A stretch of 64,000 bases of DNA, taken from positions 434,001 to 498,000 of the forward strand of contig JAPWDM010000005.1 in assembly GCA_035578155.1 (NCBI GenBank), read 5' to 3'. This stretch comes from Brachynemurus nebulosus (lineage: Eukaryota; Arthropoda; Insecta; Neuroptera; Myrmeleontidae). Below are positions 1-11,527 of this stretch, in pieces. Made by a program: the position numbers and the translations under genes. Under the pieces are notes generated by a model. The model ran no database searches and was not told the DNA's origin. It saw only the letters and a list, made by a program, of their open reading frames with translations. Positions within the stretch are counted from its first letter, which is position 1, and each line of letters begins with the position of its first letter.

Positions 1-1
1 T

Positions 2-4
<3 letters not shown>

Positions 5-82
<78 letters not shown>
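5..82. repeat. (TA)n microsatellite at the window edge
   Basis: About 39 uninterrupted TA dinucleotides follow the first bases of the window. One of four long AT arrays here; the others are at 2697, 46571 and 52430. No flank to the left is available, so I cannot tell whether it belongs to the repeat family that carries the arrays at 2697 and 52430. Confidence 0.97.
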
Positions 83-84
<2 letters not shown>

Positions 85-647
85 CATTATTTGTTATGCG
101 TGTTCTTTGTTCGTTATGGTACGAATTTGTGTTATTTGCGACGTTAATAAATAATAAACAATAAGCACCACCTTACCATTTTTACAAAACAGACATGACA
201 ACACACTTGACGTAAACAATTAAAAATATTTTTTCTTTTTCTTTAGATGCAGAAAATATTTTTATGAATCATTAAAGACAGACATATTGTTGTGTGAATC
301 AAATGACAATTTCCTGAACACCTGACCATGTCCATCTTTTAATCCGAATGAGAACAAAAATAAATGGGACAACTAGATGAAATGGTATAAGTAATTTGAA
401 AATGGTTTTTAAGTTGCATAAAAAGAAATTTAAATAAATACAAAATAAATATCACAAAATATTTCTAAAAATTAAAATCAACATTTGTTAATTTATATTT
501 TTCTTAATACATCGTGAAAATTTGAATTGTGAAACAAAGGAGGAGTATCGATAAGCTAAGAAAATTAACGCCTAGCATAACAAAAAAAATTTAACTATAA
601 TTATTTTTTATATACTATTTCTCCTTATTTTAGTAAAATACAGGGCC
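83..647. other. AT-rich DNA without a recognised feature
   Basis: No reading frame with protein-like composition, no splice-bounded open stretch and no repeat shared with the rest of the window was seen on either strand. Confidence 0.6.
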
Positions 648-1010
648 CCTAACTTAACGCTACAACAATTTAAAAGTAAAAGTGACTACGTTTTCTTCAC
701 AAGAAAAATCGACAAACCGTGGTTAAAATGATTTTTTTTGGAAAATTGTCCCTTTTTTTTTACTATATCGACTTTTTTAGACATGAGCGCATTTTTTAGC
801 ATTTTAATATTTGTATGTATGTATTTGTTGACGTTTAAAGAACAAGATAGAACAAAAATCATATGCGCTCATGTCTAAAAAACTCGATGTAGTAAAAAAG
901 AGTAAGTACATTTTTCCAAAAAAACCATTTTGACCATAGTTTGTCGATTTTTCTTGCGAAGAAAACGTAGTCACTTTTACTTTTCAATTGTTGTAATATT
1001 AAGTTAGTGG
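648..1010. repeat. foldback (inverted repeat) element, about 145-bp arms
   Basis: The stretch 648-793 reappears as its reverse complement at 863-1010, roughly 85-90% identical by eye. The clearest shared blocks are AAAAGTGACTACGTTTTC, AAGAAAAATCGACAAAC and TTTTTTAGACATGAGCGC. The arms are separated by about 70 bp. No target duplication could be fixed, so the superfamily is unknown. No coding capacity. Confidence 0.85.
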
Positions 1011-2491
1011 TATTTAAGTCCTAAATTTTAATTTTACGAAAATAATGTATAGAGTAATGTAGAAGAATAAAAATGTAGAGAGTATTACGGAGGGAGATTA
1101 TAGAATATTTGGAGTAGTGTTTTAAATTTTTTTCGGGCCGGATAATAGACAGTAAAAGAAAATTATACACGTGTTAACACGACGAAATTTTATTTTCTTA
1201 AGATCAATTCTTAGACGAATTTATTAGACTCAAACTTATTCTTGCATTATGTTGTCGTGAAATACTCTGTCCAAAACCGACGGATCAATCAATTTATTGT
1301 AATTATACATTTAATAATTTAAAATTTTCTATCAATAGTTTGCGTTTAATTTCAATTCTCCGAATCCTGTTGTGCTTTAAGAAAAATATTTTTTTTTTAT
1401 GTAATAAAATAATTAACATATTTTTTGTGGTACACAATTATTCCAAAAATTACAAATATTTTAGCTCCAAGTTAAAAAACCCCAAACCGCCAATTACATT
1501 ATAAACCCACAAGTTATTTAAATCTTACAAATTGATATCAAAATTAAATTGTCCGCAATATTTGTTAGTTTACCCTTTTTAAAATATTTATCCAAAAAAA
1601 AAAAAATTAATATCCCTTCAAAAAATTATTTTTTTGTGTAAATTCGATTTTATTGGTAACATTTTATTAAATTATAAATAATTATAATAATTTATTTAAA
1701 AAAAAAAACCTAAAATTGTTGATAAAAAAGGGGTCGCGAGGCACTACTAAACAATTTACATAAATTTAAACTCAAGAAAAAAGAGGTAATTTGATTTTTT
1801 TTGGGACAAATCAATTACTTTGTGATAGTAGTGGTATCTAAATTTGTTGGCTTTTTTTTTTTGGTTATTTGTTGTTTTGTTTTACGACGGTCTGCGATGC
1901 ATCGCAAAGAGTAGGGAGTAATTTACTCGTTATATACAATAAATAGGGGAAATCGTGGCCAGGTTCGAACGTAGCAAATAGTTTTGAATAGAGATTTTGA
2001 AAGCGTTTTACGTCAAAATATTATGGTGGAGGCGCTGAACAGAATTTATAGAGAATTAGGAATTTAACTAGTAAAAACCTTTCAAGTGTCGGTTAATTTG
2101 AAATACTGGAAAGGCGCAGCCAAGATTTTTTTTTTTAAACCAATTTTTTCTTTTATATTAATAAAGATAGATATGTAATTTATGTACTAAGAGCATTCTT
2201 AGAGTTAAATTAACATTTCTATTTACTAAAAATTAGATTAAAATAATTTAACTTTACTATCATTATTATTTCCTGTTAATAATTTTCTGTCTCGGTCAGA
2301 CTACTAAAACTCAACAAATCTATGGAAACCCAAATAAATCAAAATAAATTTTAAAATTAAAACAATTGGAATTCTATATCATATTTAATTGATTTCAAAT
2401 ATTTGTATTATTTTAAAACAAACTTCTGATGTAAAATATTTTACGGTAAATAGACAATAGATAAATTATCCTTAATAATAGCAATTTCTCC
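1011..2491. other. AT-rich intergenic or intronic DNA
   Basis: Homopolymer-rich sequence with many poly-A and poly-T runs. I see no convincing exon, RNA gene or repeat shared with other parts of the window. Confidence 0.55.
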
Positions 2492-2693
2492 TTTTTTAAA
2501 TGGTGTAAAAAAATTTCGCAAAAATTTTTGAATAAGTGGAAATTTTGGCAAAACACTAATTTTTTCAAGAACAAAAATCATGTTTCTGCCATTCGACGCG
2601 TCTGGTTGACGAACTCATCCAAGGGTTTGGGACTTCCAATGTTTTCACCAAATTTCGTAAAAATTGGTTGCTTCGTTCGAGAGTTATCGCGCG

Positions 2694-2782
<89 letters not shown>

Positions 2783-2920
2783 AAATTTTAGTGAATATTA
2801 TTTTCGGTTTCTAGGGACTTCAAAACAAATTTCTGCCATAATCCCGGGCTCAAATCGCATGATGACAGTGGCTGTAATAGGTGAATTCCATTCTGGAAAT
2901 TCGCTAATATTTATGCATAT
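2492..2920 (-). repeat. dispersed repeat R1, copy a, with internal (AT)n
   Basis: This block is the reverse complement of 52310-52740 at roughly 75-80%. Shared landmarks are a start near AAATGGTGTAAAAAAATTTC, a block around TTCGAGAGTTATCGCGCGGGC, a long AT array in the same place, then GGTTTCTAGGGACTTCAAAA and ATTCCATTCTGGAAATTCGC. Other copies lie at 53040, 57080 and, more diverged, 31025. On the opposite strand to the block order here, the line equivalent to GGGTTCAAGTC resembles a pol III B box, so a tRNA-related SINE is possible but no good A box is visible. Confidence 0.8.
2697..2778. repeat. (AT)n microsatellite inside R1
   Basis: About 41 AT units lie inside repeat R1, at the same internal position as the array in the 52 kb copy. 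Translations across it give meaningless isoleucine-tyrosine runs. Confidence 0.97.
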
Positions 2921-4242
2921 TACAACCGACTTATAATAACCAATACACTTTGACTTCTTATGAATTCTGATTCTATTCCAATCTGGTTGCATTTAATCTT
3001 GAATGCAGTTTGAAAATCATTTATTATTATTTGTCATTTGTACATTTTTGTTGTTGGCTTCGCACGCTCATCTATAACCACGACTCATTCAGTTGAGTCC
3101 TATCTATAGAATATCTTTATGGTACTTCGAATCGGTTATACGAGATCATTATAGAAGTTTTCACTTTGGTCACGTGATCTTAAACATACTTACGATTATT
3201 TGCAAACGTTTTATGTTTGGAAGGTCAGATTCTGAAAATAATTTTTTCTACTCCTACTATTAAAAGTAACATTTTGTGCACGGCTAACTATATGTAAAAA
3301 TTAACAATTGCCCACACTGTACGGAAATACAGTCGGAAATTATTTCCCACGGCTTAATATTATAAAAAAGTAGGCTGTTCCGTTAGTTTAATATAAATTA
3401 TATAGAAATAATACTATAAGAATATACATATATGTATGTTGATTAGTTATTATTGTTTCCATAGTTTCAAAGTATGTTTTGGCAAAAATTTGAACATCTT
3501 AGCATTGACATTATAAATTTTAAAAATTTTTACTAGCTATTTAAATTTTATTTTAATTATTCATGCTAATTTTACGAAAAAAAAATGTGCTCGTAGAAAA
3601 AGTATAGTGTAAAATACGTGGTAAAAGCGTATTTCTCACTCATACGAATTGTTACACTCGCCCTGCGGGCTCGCGCAACAAACTCATATTCGTGAGAAAT
3701 AAGCCTTTTTTCCCACTTATTGTACAATATACTCTTTAGATCGTCATTCAAAAATAACACTTGACTTAGTTTTTACGCTTATTAGCAAAACTAACCTGGT
3801 TGTTAGAATCAACCACACTTTCCCCGATTGATTTTATGTGTATTGCTATTGTATCTAATATGTATTTAATAATATACGTATATATATGTATGCATGTAGT
3901 TACAATAAATACATATTGTATTTGTGTGATAGAGACATACATATAATAAATAGCTATAGGACACATGTTCCCTGGGGTTTGTTATTATTTACCACAAAAC
4001 ACACATGGTTATTACCTTTCAATTTAATAAAATAATTTTATGCCGCTTGCGCCTATATTGCTTTCGTCTGTCTCTGCGGCGTCGCCTTTGCCTATTATTA
4101 TTAGCATCGATTTGAATGTGTCTTTTATTTAAAACAAATACAAAGTTAACTGACAATTGTTTGAATTTCATTTTATTTGTTAACTTCAAGTATTAATTTA
4201 TAAGTTAGTTGTGGATTAAAGTAATGATATACATTTTGAGAA
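2921..4242. other. intergenic DNA with one GC-rich hairpin
   Basis: Apart from the hairpin at 3630-3701 and short TATG-type simple sequence near 3870-3900, nothing recognisable was seen. No open frame looks like protein. Confidence 0.5.
3630..3701. repeat. imperfect GC-cored hairpin
   Basis: TATTTCTCAC..ATACGAATTGTT pairs with AACAAACTCATATTCGTGAGAAATA across a GC-rich loop region containing CGCCCTGCGGGCTCGCG. The core is far richer in G+C than its surroundings. It could be a short mobile hairpin or a structured RNA segment. There is no second copy in the window. Confidence 0.5.
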
Positions 4243-4310
4243 TTACGCTCCTTTCACAAAGTACGGTTTTCGCCGTACGGTAAAAAACCGTACGACTTTT
4301 TGCCGTGATA

Positions 4311-5263
4311 CACAGAGAAAAAATTCCAGTAAAAATTACTGAGCTGCCTCCGGTAAACGAGTCTTAAGTGACCAGTCCGTAGGAAATTATTAAGCAAAAA
4401 TATAAAAAATGCGTTTCAAACATTATTTTTTACGATTCATTTGAAAATTTTTCCTGTACACCTTAAGAATTTTTCCTGTACACCTTAAGAATTTTTCCTA
4501 TACAGCTGCGTAAAATTCGATGGGCTAGTAAAATCTCATGTGGACACCGGAAAAATTTACTTAATTTTTTGTAAAATTATACTAGACAGTGAATAATTTT
4601 TACTGAGTCGCTGTGCATTTCATCCCTCTCACATATCATTGCAACCAAGCATCACACAGACATGAGAATAAATAAAACAAGAACGCAAGCGCACCGAGCA
4701 TTGTCTAACACGACCAACACGAGTTACAGGCATAGCAACTAAGCAGGTTTCGTTCAGTTGTGCAATAACAACCATCATGACTGGATGTTTATGAAGTGTT
4801 TGTTTGTTGTGTTTCATGAATTTTTGTTTAGTTTTTATTTTAATTCTTGTATGTTTTTTTTTATATGTATTGATATGTTAATTGAAATATGTTTTTATAC
4901 AAATTATTGTAATGTGCCTATTGTTTTATCATGTAATATGTCAAATAAAGAATTTATATATTTTTTTCCACAAATAATAAAAAACCACAAAAAATTTTTT
5001 CTATATTAATAATTTGATTTTAGTGCTTACCCTTCTATCAATATCCTTTTAAACTATTTTAATTCAATTATTTATTAATAAATAAAAAAAACCTTATTTA
5101 TAAATAATACGGTAATTTTTACTGAGCTATAGGGTAATTTACAATTTTTACTATAAATTATCGTACTTTTTGCTTAGCTTGTCACTTATGTCCGCATTAC
5201 CAGAGAGCTCAGTAATTTTTTACCAGAAATTTCAGTAAAAATTACTGTATTTTTTTCTCAGTG
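4311..5263. mobile_element. TA-flanked MITE nested in the Harbinger-like MITE
   Basis: The insert begins CACAGAGAAAAAA and ends as the reverse complement of CACTGAGAAAAAAATACAG, with TA on each side (4309-4310 and 5264-5265). The sibling at 10386-11008 shows the unoccupied site as one continuous GTGATATTGTTGC (reverse strand), which proves both the insertion and the TA duplication. TA target and TIRs starting CAC fit Tc1/mariner-type MITEs. The sub-ends are full of CAGTAAAAATTACTG dyads. No transposase is present. Confidence 0.85.
4446..4502. repeat. 22-bp tandem repeat, 2.6 copies
   Basis: The unit AATTTTTCCTGTACACCTTA+AG occurs at 4446-4467 and 4468-4489 without change, then partly at 4490-4502. 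It lies inside the TA-flanked MITE. Confidence 0.9.
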
Positions 5264-5799
5264 TATTGTTGCTTTCACATTGCAAGGTTTTTCGCTGTTG
5301 TAAACTAAATATCTTCATTTAATTTGCAACATTATACAAGTAACAAGTGTGATTAAAGTTAATTCTATAAATCAGAGGAAATAGAAAGTAGGATTATTTA
5401 TTATCACACAGTTTGAAGACCTGAAAAATGACAAACTTAAGTTTTTCAACTGTTTTCGGATGTTTACAGACTCCTTTGCTTAATTTCTTGGCGAACTTAA
5501 CATCAAAACACAAAATTTCGAAATTACATACAATCTATCAAAATACTGGTTATCACATTCAACATTAGTTTCATCCATTTCACAAATAAAATTAATAATT
5601 AACATGAAACTCAACAAAATATTGTTAATGCCGTACCTTAAAAAACCGTCTAATGTGAAATCATCCATTTAATTACATAAAGAAAAAAAGAAAATTTTAA
5701 TGGTTTTTAAATTTTAGTTTTTTTAGTCACGACCTGGTAATATCTCGAATAATGTTGTGCGGATCGATAACAAATTTAATTTTCTAAATTATAATTATA

Positions 5800-5846
5800 T
5801 GTAATACGAAATGCCGTTTTCCGACCACTTAGCCAACCATGTAACT
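5800..5846 (-). repeat. A-box repeat (SINE-like family S2), fragment
   Basis: Reverse-strand text TTGGCTAAGTGGTCGGAAAA followed by a CGGCATTTCGTATTACAT-like stretch matches copies at 48924, 50031 and 51641. TGGCTAAGTGG fits the pol III A-box consensus TRGCNNAGYGG exactly. Only the head is preserved here. Confidence 0.55.
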
Positions 5847-5937
5847 TAGGGAAATATCAACACTTTTTTAAACATTACAGAAATGTTTAAAAGCAATTCT
5901 TTAATTTTAAACAAAATTTTTATAGTCTGGGATCATT

Positions 5938-6014
5938 CTCATCGTCAGTTGGAACAGCATTAGGTTGTGTAATATGAATTGTCGTTTTCCGGCCACCTAG
6001 TCTTCCATATAATT
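5938..6014 (-). repeat. A-box repeat (SINE-like family S2), second fragment
   Basis: On the reverse strand GGTGGCCGGAAAACGAC is followed by a TTCATATTACACAACCTAATG-like line and then GAATGATCCCAGAC. This follows the order seen in the 48.9, 50.0 and 51.6 kb copies. The flanks of this and the preceding fragment share TTTTTAAACATTACAGAAA, so the pair probably arose by local duplication. Confidence 0.5.
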
Positions 6015-6275
6015 CAAATTTTTAAACATTACAGAAATTTTTAAAAGCAATTCTTTAGTTGGAATAGCATTTAGCCATGTAAAATTTTCAGCGTATTTTT
6101 TCAGCATATCCTCAACCATTTATTTGGGACCGTGCCATTTTGAGGTAATCGTAGGCCGTAGAAAGGTTTGTATAAACACTATAAAGTAAAAAGAAATGGA
6201 ATAAAAATTATTTTTATTTTTATGTGGTTTTTGCTATTAGGTAATGGAATTTGCTACTAACATAATGTAAAAGTA

Positions 6276-6446
6276 CATTGGACTCTCGATTCTGTCACAT
6301 AAATGTTGGGGCCGGGCTGGGGAGGGCCAGAATCAAGAGTGACTATGCAGTGGCGGTTTACTTGCAACCCTTGTAACATATGGAATCGTGATTCATTAAC
6401 CCCATCCTGGCCCTAACATTTGTGTGACAGAATCGAGAGTCCAGTG
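6276..6446. mobile_element. 171-bp TA-flanked MITE
   Basis: Both ends read CA(T/C)TGGACTCTCGATTCTG inward and continue with similarity for about 45 bp, ending in GGGGCCGGGCTGGGG against AGGGCCAGGATGGGG. TA lies on each side (6274-6275, 6447-6448). It is a Tc1/mariner-type non-autonomous element by target and TIR. Single copy in the window; the two TIRs are still about 90% alike. Confidence 0.85.
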
Positions 6447-6448
6447 TA

Positions 6449-7360
6449 ATGCTAAAATTTACTGGATTTAATATTAAAGAATTGTTAAGTTTATCAAAAT
6501 TATTATCTAATAGACCATCCTGTACACATAATATGAATGAAACTTAATGAAGACGTATTAACGTATCGTTGTGATTTAAATCAAAAAAAAAAATTTTCTA
6601 ATAAGATAATAGAAAAAAACAACATAAAATATCTTGTAACCAGATATGCCAGTAATAATACTGGCAAGTGTCTGTCTGTCTGGCAGTGATGCCACTACGA
6701 TGATGGCATATGACAGCGGCCCACTCGTGTTCTCGTTACAAGAGGTCAAACTGTATATAAATTACACGTTTTAATAGACGTATTTTATTTGACAATTCAA
6801 TAAAAATATATTACCTGGAAAAAAACATATTTAAATGATATTTGAATATGTAATATATGCATCAGCTGCAGCCAGCAAGAAACAGAAATTTTTCGTAAAG
6901 GATTAACAACACAACATTTTATATGTAAACATTTCCTGTTTAGCGAGTGTCAAAAAGGTCAAACCAAGACTCGGAAGGAATTCTAATAAAAATAAATTTA
7001 TGGATTATGAATGCGTTTACATTTTTTAAGTATTTTTTAAACTAGATTTGCTACAAATGTATTATAAGTTGAAATATATATTCAGACTTATACAACAAAA
7101 TAACCTTGGACTCACTTCACTGGGCAGTGGAAAAGTTTCAACGATGGAAAAATTTCTGTGTTGACGGACCAAAAATAATCCTTAACGTTTTGGGTACTGA
7201 AAAACATCCTAATTATTTTATATATGCAGTCTGCAAGTACCCTAAATATTGGTGTTATCACATCCCTTTCTGTATCCAATTTTTTATGAATTTTGGGTAC
7301 AAACAAACAGTAGATAGAAAGATAAGAAGAATTGGCGAATTACACAAATAAAATAAAGAA
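6449..7360. other. intergenic DNA, no gene recognised
   Basis: A slightly GC-richer patch near 6640-6740 contains TGTCTGTCTGTCTGGC and several CpGs but no open frame of note. A reading frame of about 80 codons at 7106-7351 lacks an ATG at its start and resembles nothing I know. Confidence 0.45.
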
Positions 7361-7364
7361 TTAA

Positions 7365-8265
7365 AGGGAGGTTTACTTGAGAGTCGTTAAAAAAAATCGA
7401 TTTTTTTTTTTTGCAGAAATCGCTAGCTAATTATGTGTAGAATGTGTTCCCAAAGTGATTTTGATGAAAGTAATTTAAGGGAAGGTTTACTTAAGATTTG
7501 ATAAAAAAAATCGATTTTTTTTTACCGAAATTGATAGGAAATTATGTGTAGAATATGTTCCCAAAGTGATTTTACTGAAAATAATTTAAAAACAAGATTC
7601 TTGCACATTAACCGAATCCAACTTTCTATAAAAAAAAAATTCAAAAAACGTAGTTCACGTAATAATGAGTATTAAATATAAAATTATGAAAATACATTTC
7701 TTTATATATATTTTATAATATCTCGGAACTACATTTTTGGAACTGGTGGACACGATAACTCAAAAACTATTCGATGGATCCTTTTTTTTAATTTTTTATT
7801 TTAAAGATAATTCAATTCTTCGGCACCTCTATCTAAGTTCGATACACATTCAATTTTTTTTTATTTTTAAATTTACTTTAAAGAGCGAAAAATAAGGCAA
7901 AAATCGTAATCAAAAGTTCAAACATCCGCCATTTTTTTTTCTTTTAGCAATTTATTGATATCATAGGTAGAGGTGCCGGTACTCTTCATATATTTTATAA
8001 ATCTTTTCTGTTTTTGGATTTCGGTGGTTTATTACCGGCGCTAGGATGTCCACCAACAAGGCATTGGGTTTTCGGATCGCCACACTGCACTATTTATAAA
8101 ATGGACACTTTTTCATATTTTTCCTTGAAAAATTTTTTTTGTGTAGTATAATACTTAATAAATATGTGCACAAAATTTTTGTTTGAAAATTGATGTTTAC
8201 TTCCGTTCTTGAGAAAAAAATTCTAGAAAAATACATAATTTTTAAAGACTCGGGTAAACCTCCCC
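7365..8265 (+). mobile_element. TTAA-flanked terminal-inverted-repeat element, copy 1
   Basis: The ends AGGGAGGTTTAC and GTAAACCTCCCC are bounded by TTAA (7361-7364, 8266-8269). The same element recurs at 14541-15421 in the same orientation, about 90% identical. Its head holds a diverged tandem duplication of about 110 bp, each unit with an AAATCGATTTTTT block and ATGTGTAGAAT(A/G)TGTTCCC. Inside, CGGCACCTCTA at about 7830 reappears inverted as TAGAGGTGCCGG at about 7970. TTAA is the target of the piggyBac superfamily, but no transposase remains and the TIRs are not classic, so the superfamily is an inference. Confidence 0.8.
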
Positions 8266-8269
8266 TTAA

Positions 8270-9152
8270 CTTACACTTCGAAACATTTTTATATTTCAAA
8301 AATTGCAATAGGGACATATGTAAAAAACTGAATGATATAACAATTTATAATAATATACTTATGTAATGTGATGATAAAATACGTTAAAAACAGTCAGTAA
8401 CTAACTTCACCGCAAATTAATGTTTAAATTTCTTACTTTTTCTTACTACCTATTCACATTATTCACTTCTATGAGCATTACCACACAAAGACAGGTTTCC
8501 TTGTAGTAATTTTTCATGGTGTTTCAACTTCTGAATGATTATATATGTATACTTCTACATTTTTACTGAACATATTATTGGAGATCAATATACAAATTTA
8601 TCTGTAACTAAATGTTTGTATATATGTATGTTCAGCCCTATATGAATGTAGCTCTAGCTATACATTGGAAAATCAGTTAGGAAAGAGAAAATGGATAAAT
8701 AGAATTTAATTAACAATAAAATAAAATTAGGGGCATAACTCGAAACCAAAATGATTGACATTTTAAAATGAAAGGTGTGCAAATTGTATACATTTTGTAT
8801 ATTTATTTATTTATTTAAATTTTATTATTATATGTTCCAAACATTTTTTTTTTTACATAAATTATAAATAAATATTTGCATAATAAGGATAACTTTATTA
8901 AACCACACAGTCACTGTAACAACGAATGCAGCCAATGTTTTGTATATTTGCATAAGAGTATCGTTTATATGTCTGTTGTTAGGTTGTATTAACTGATATG
9001 AGTAACCCTAAATTTTTGGCTGAGTAAATTAATTATATAATTCCCAGGTCAAAAATGTCACACTTAACCACTACCAAATTCAAATTTGGTTCCCATTAAA
9101 GTGTGCGCTTGTTCGCGTGAACATCGTTTAAAAATTTGGTAACTCACAAAGG
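8270..9152. other. AT-rich intergenic DNA
   Basis: Only simple AT-rich sequence was seen, with a TTTATTTATTTATT run near 8800. No gene or shared repeat. Confidence 0.55.
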
Positions 9153-9154
9153 TA

Positions 9155-9673
9155 CACTGTTGAAAAATTTTACAACATTTAATGTTGGCATTTAATTGCC
9201 AACATTAAATATTGTAAAATTACATTTCAAAATGTTTAGAACATTTTTCTAGGTAAAATTTCATTGTAGAATGTTTTGCCTTACATTTCGGATGTAATTT
9301 TACTCCACCCAATGTAAATTGATTACGTACAACATGCAAAATTACAGTGTCAATGCAAGTGACGCCGTCAATTGCGCAGAATCAATCACGTGATACCGGT
9401 AATTTACATCCAAAAGATCAGTAATTCACATACAAATACAGTAAATTTTCGTTTCGAAATGTAATTTTACTATTTTAACATGTCAAATACCATTTTTATA
9501 TGTAATTTTAGTATCAAAGTATTTAAAATTACAGTGAATATTTATTTTTACACAAAATTTCATATTTTACAACTAAATTATTTAAATTTACTAACACATT
9601 GTAATTTTCAAGACACATATTGTAAAAAATTACCATATTTTTTATTGTAATAATACATATTTTTTTAACAGTG
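9155..9673 (+). mobile_element. 519-bp TA-flanked MITE, copy 1
   Basis: Ends CACTGTTGAAAAATTTTAC and TTTTTTAACAGTG sit between TA dinucleotides. An inverted copy of exactly the same length lies at 22700-23218, over 90% identical by eye. Near one end a hairpin pairs ATTTAATGTTGGCA with TGCCAACATTAAAT. The interior repeats the dyad ATGTAATTTTAC and its complement many times. It is a non-autonomous Tc1/mariner-type element by target and ends; no coding. Confidence 0.9.
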
Positions 9674-9675
9674 TA

Positions 9676-10382
9676 CCTAATGTAAATTCAAAAAGAATTA
9701 TAGAACTACCAGTTAATATTCTATGAATCGAATCGGTCTAATACATCGTTTTTTCCAGAAGGTCGTCAAATCTTGTTACAATTCTTATTACAGATTTTTA
9801 CGCACAAAATTGACTTTAAATGTAAGTATTATTTAAAGTGGCGCGCCAATTACATCGATTTTAAAAAAAAACTTCACAGACGAATTGCGCCCGAGAATTG
9901 TTACAAATTAAAGGGAATACTGATATCGACAATTTTTCGTATATGATAAAAGTATCAATTATTTGTTTTTGTACGATTTTCTCAGTTGGAGCGTAGCCAG
10001 AAATTTTTATTGGGGTGGGCCTGCATTAATTTTTTTTTTTTGAAAATCAGCCACTAAAATATTCACATCAAGGGATCAAACTAGAATGTCTATCAAACTG
10101 TTCCACTTGTCGCCAGTGGGTGACGTAAAATCTCCCCACTATGTTGTGTAAGTACACACTGTTTGCAATGGTGTTGGTTTGGGGTTTTGTAGTAGTGTGC
10201 GTATTCGCACACACTACTATAAAACACCTATTATGGGACAGACCAACCTGTTCAATTCAAGTAACAATGTCTAACAATGTGTTACAATGCACTGTGTGTT
10301 CGGCGACGAACACCGACTGACTACATGTCTTAAGTCGTGTCGGGCACACTCTGAGCTCACTACTAGTTACAATTTTCTACAC
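9676..10382. other. intergenic DNA with a short hairpin
   Basis: At 10188-10226 TTTTGTAGTAGTGTGCG pairs with CGCACACACTACTATAAAA around TATT. Otherwise no gene or repeat is recognised. Confidence 0.5.
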
Positions 10383-10385
10383 TTA

Positions 10386-11008
10386 CGCTCCTTTCACATT
10401 ATACGGTTTTTGCCGTACGGCAAAAAACCGTACGGTCGAATTTTTTCAGAAGAGTGAAGGAAAAATACCGTTGCCGTGCCGTGTAGCAGCCGTCTCTTGC
10501 CACTGGACTTGACGGTTCAGTAGTGTATGTAATTAAATGGATGCTTTCACATTAGACGGTTTTTTAACGTACGGCATTAACAATATTTTGTTGAATTTCA
10601 TGTTAATTATTAATTTTATTTGTGAAATGGATGAAACTAATATTGAATGTGATAAGCAGTATTTAAATAGATTGTATGAAATTTCGAAATTGTGTGTTTT
10701 GATGTTAAGTTCGTCAAGAAATTAATTAAAGGAGCCGGTAAACATCCGAAAATAGTTGAAAAGTTTATTTTCGTCATTTTTCAGGTCTTCAAAGAGTCTG
10801 ATAATAAATAATCCTACTTTCTATTTATTCTGATTTATATAATTAACTTTAATCACACTTGTCACTTGTATAGTGTTGCAAATCCAATGAAGATAATTAT
10901 TCAGTTTACAACGGCAGAAAACCGTGCAATGTAAAAGCAACAATATCACGGCAAAAAGTCGTACGATTTTTTATCGTACGGTGAAAACCGTACAATGTGA
11001 AAGGAGCG
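10386..11008 (+). mobile_element. PIF/Harbinger-like MITE, complete copy 2
   Basis: Element of 623 bp with inverted ends CGCTCCTTTCACATT and AATGTGAAAGGAGCG, flanked by TTA on both sides (10383-10385 and 11009-11011). CCGTACGG-type palindromes repeat next to each end (10411-10434 and 10970-10991), a likely subterminal recognition pattern. TTA duplication and TIR length fit PIF/Harbinger. It matches copy 1 (4246-5679, opposite orientation) over about 490 bp and preserves the empty site of the element inserted there. An ATG frame of 62 codons at 10537-10725 is open in both copies but shows no sign of protein-level constraint. Confidence 0.88.
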
Positions 11009-11011
11009 TTA

Positions 11012-11184
11012 CGCTGAGGACTTGATTCACATCAAGGTTCGAATACAGGTATCAACTTGGTATCGAAATTGTTGGTTTTTACTCATTACTCATTAATTTA
11101 TAACGAAATTCATGTAGGTACTTCCTGTAGGTACATATAAATACAAGACGCCTCTTTTTTTAAACTTAATATACAATATTAGCA
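11012..11184. other. short intergenic gap
   Basis: Nothing recognised between the Harbinger-like MITE and the pogo-like MITE. Confidence 0.5.
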
Positions 11185-11525
11185 CAGTCAGCCGTCGGTT
11201 ATCCGGGATAACTGTGGGGAAAATGAGCACGGATAAATCAAAATTTTAACAGGTCCACTTAAAATGAGGTTAAAAATTAATATTTATTAAAAAAAAAAAA
11301 TAGGTAAAAGATCTATGTTTAAGTGTTTGAGAGAAGTAGTCTCCAAGAACCGTTTGTTTCTTTTGTAGTTTTTTTTTTCTTTTTTTTTTTTTTTAAGAAT
11401 AGATGTTATTAACTTCCACAGAATAATTTTGTTATTTATTGATCGGTCTGTTGTTCAACCACAAGTAATGATTTCCACATTCGGCTCGGTTATTATCCGA
11501 CCCCCGAACAAGTGGGAGTTGACTG
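11185..11525. mobile_element. pogo/Tigger-like MITE
   Basis: The ends read CAGTCAGCCGTCGGTTATCC and, from the other side, CAGTCAACTCCCACTTGTTC. CAGTC-type ends followed by a GGTTATCCG-like line are typical of pogo/Tigger elements. TA follows the right end (11526-11527); on the left TA is displaced by three bases (11180-11181), suggesting decay. A poly-T tract with one C lies near 11370-11394. No transposase. Confidence 0.6.
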
Positions 11526-11527
11526 TA

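Larger units (their letters stand above)
4246..5679 (-). mobile_element. PIF/Harbinger-like MITE, copy 1, truncated and interrupted
   Basis: The left end CGCTCCTTTCACA follows TTA, as in the complete sibling at 10386-11008, which lies in the opposite orientation. Homology runs 4246-4310, is broken by a foreign element (4311-5263), then resumes to about 5679, where the second terminal repeat is missing. The TIR with CCGTACGG motifs and the TTA target fit the PIF/Harbinger superfamily; there is no transposase. A 62-codon open frame on the minus strand (5480-5668) is also open in the sibling, but all ten nucleotide differences between the copies change the amino acid, so selection as protein is unlikely. 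Confidence 0.8.

Noticed and set aside
2528..2936. Open frames with long isoleucine-tyrosine runs
   Set aside because: They translate the AT microsatellite inside repeat R1; the same happens at 52255-52738. No real protein.
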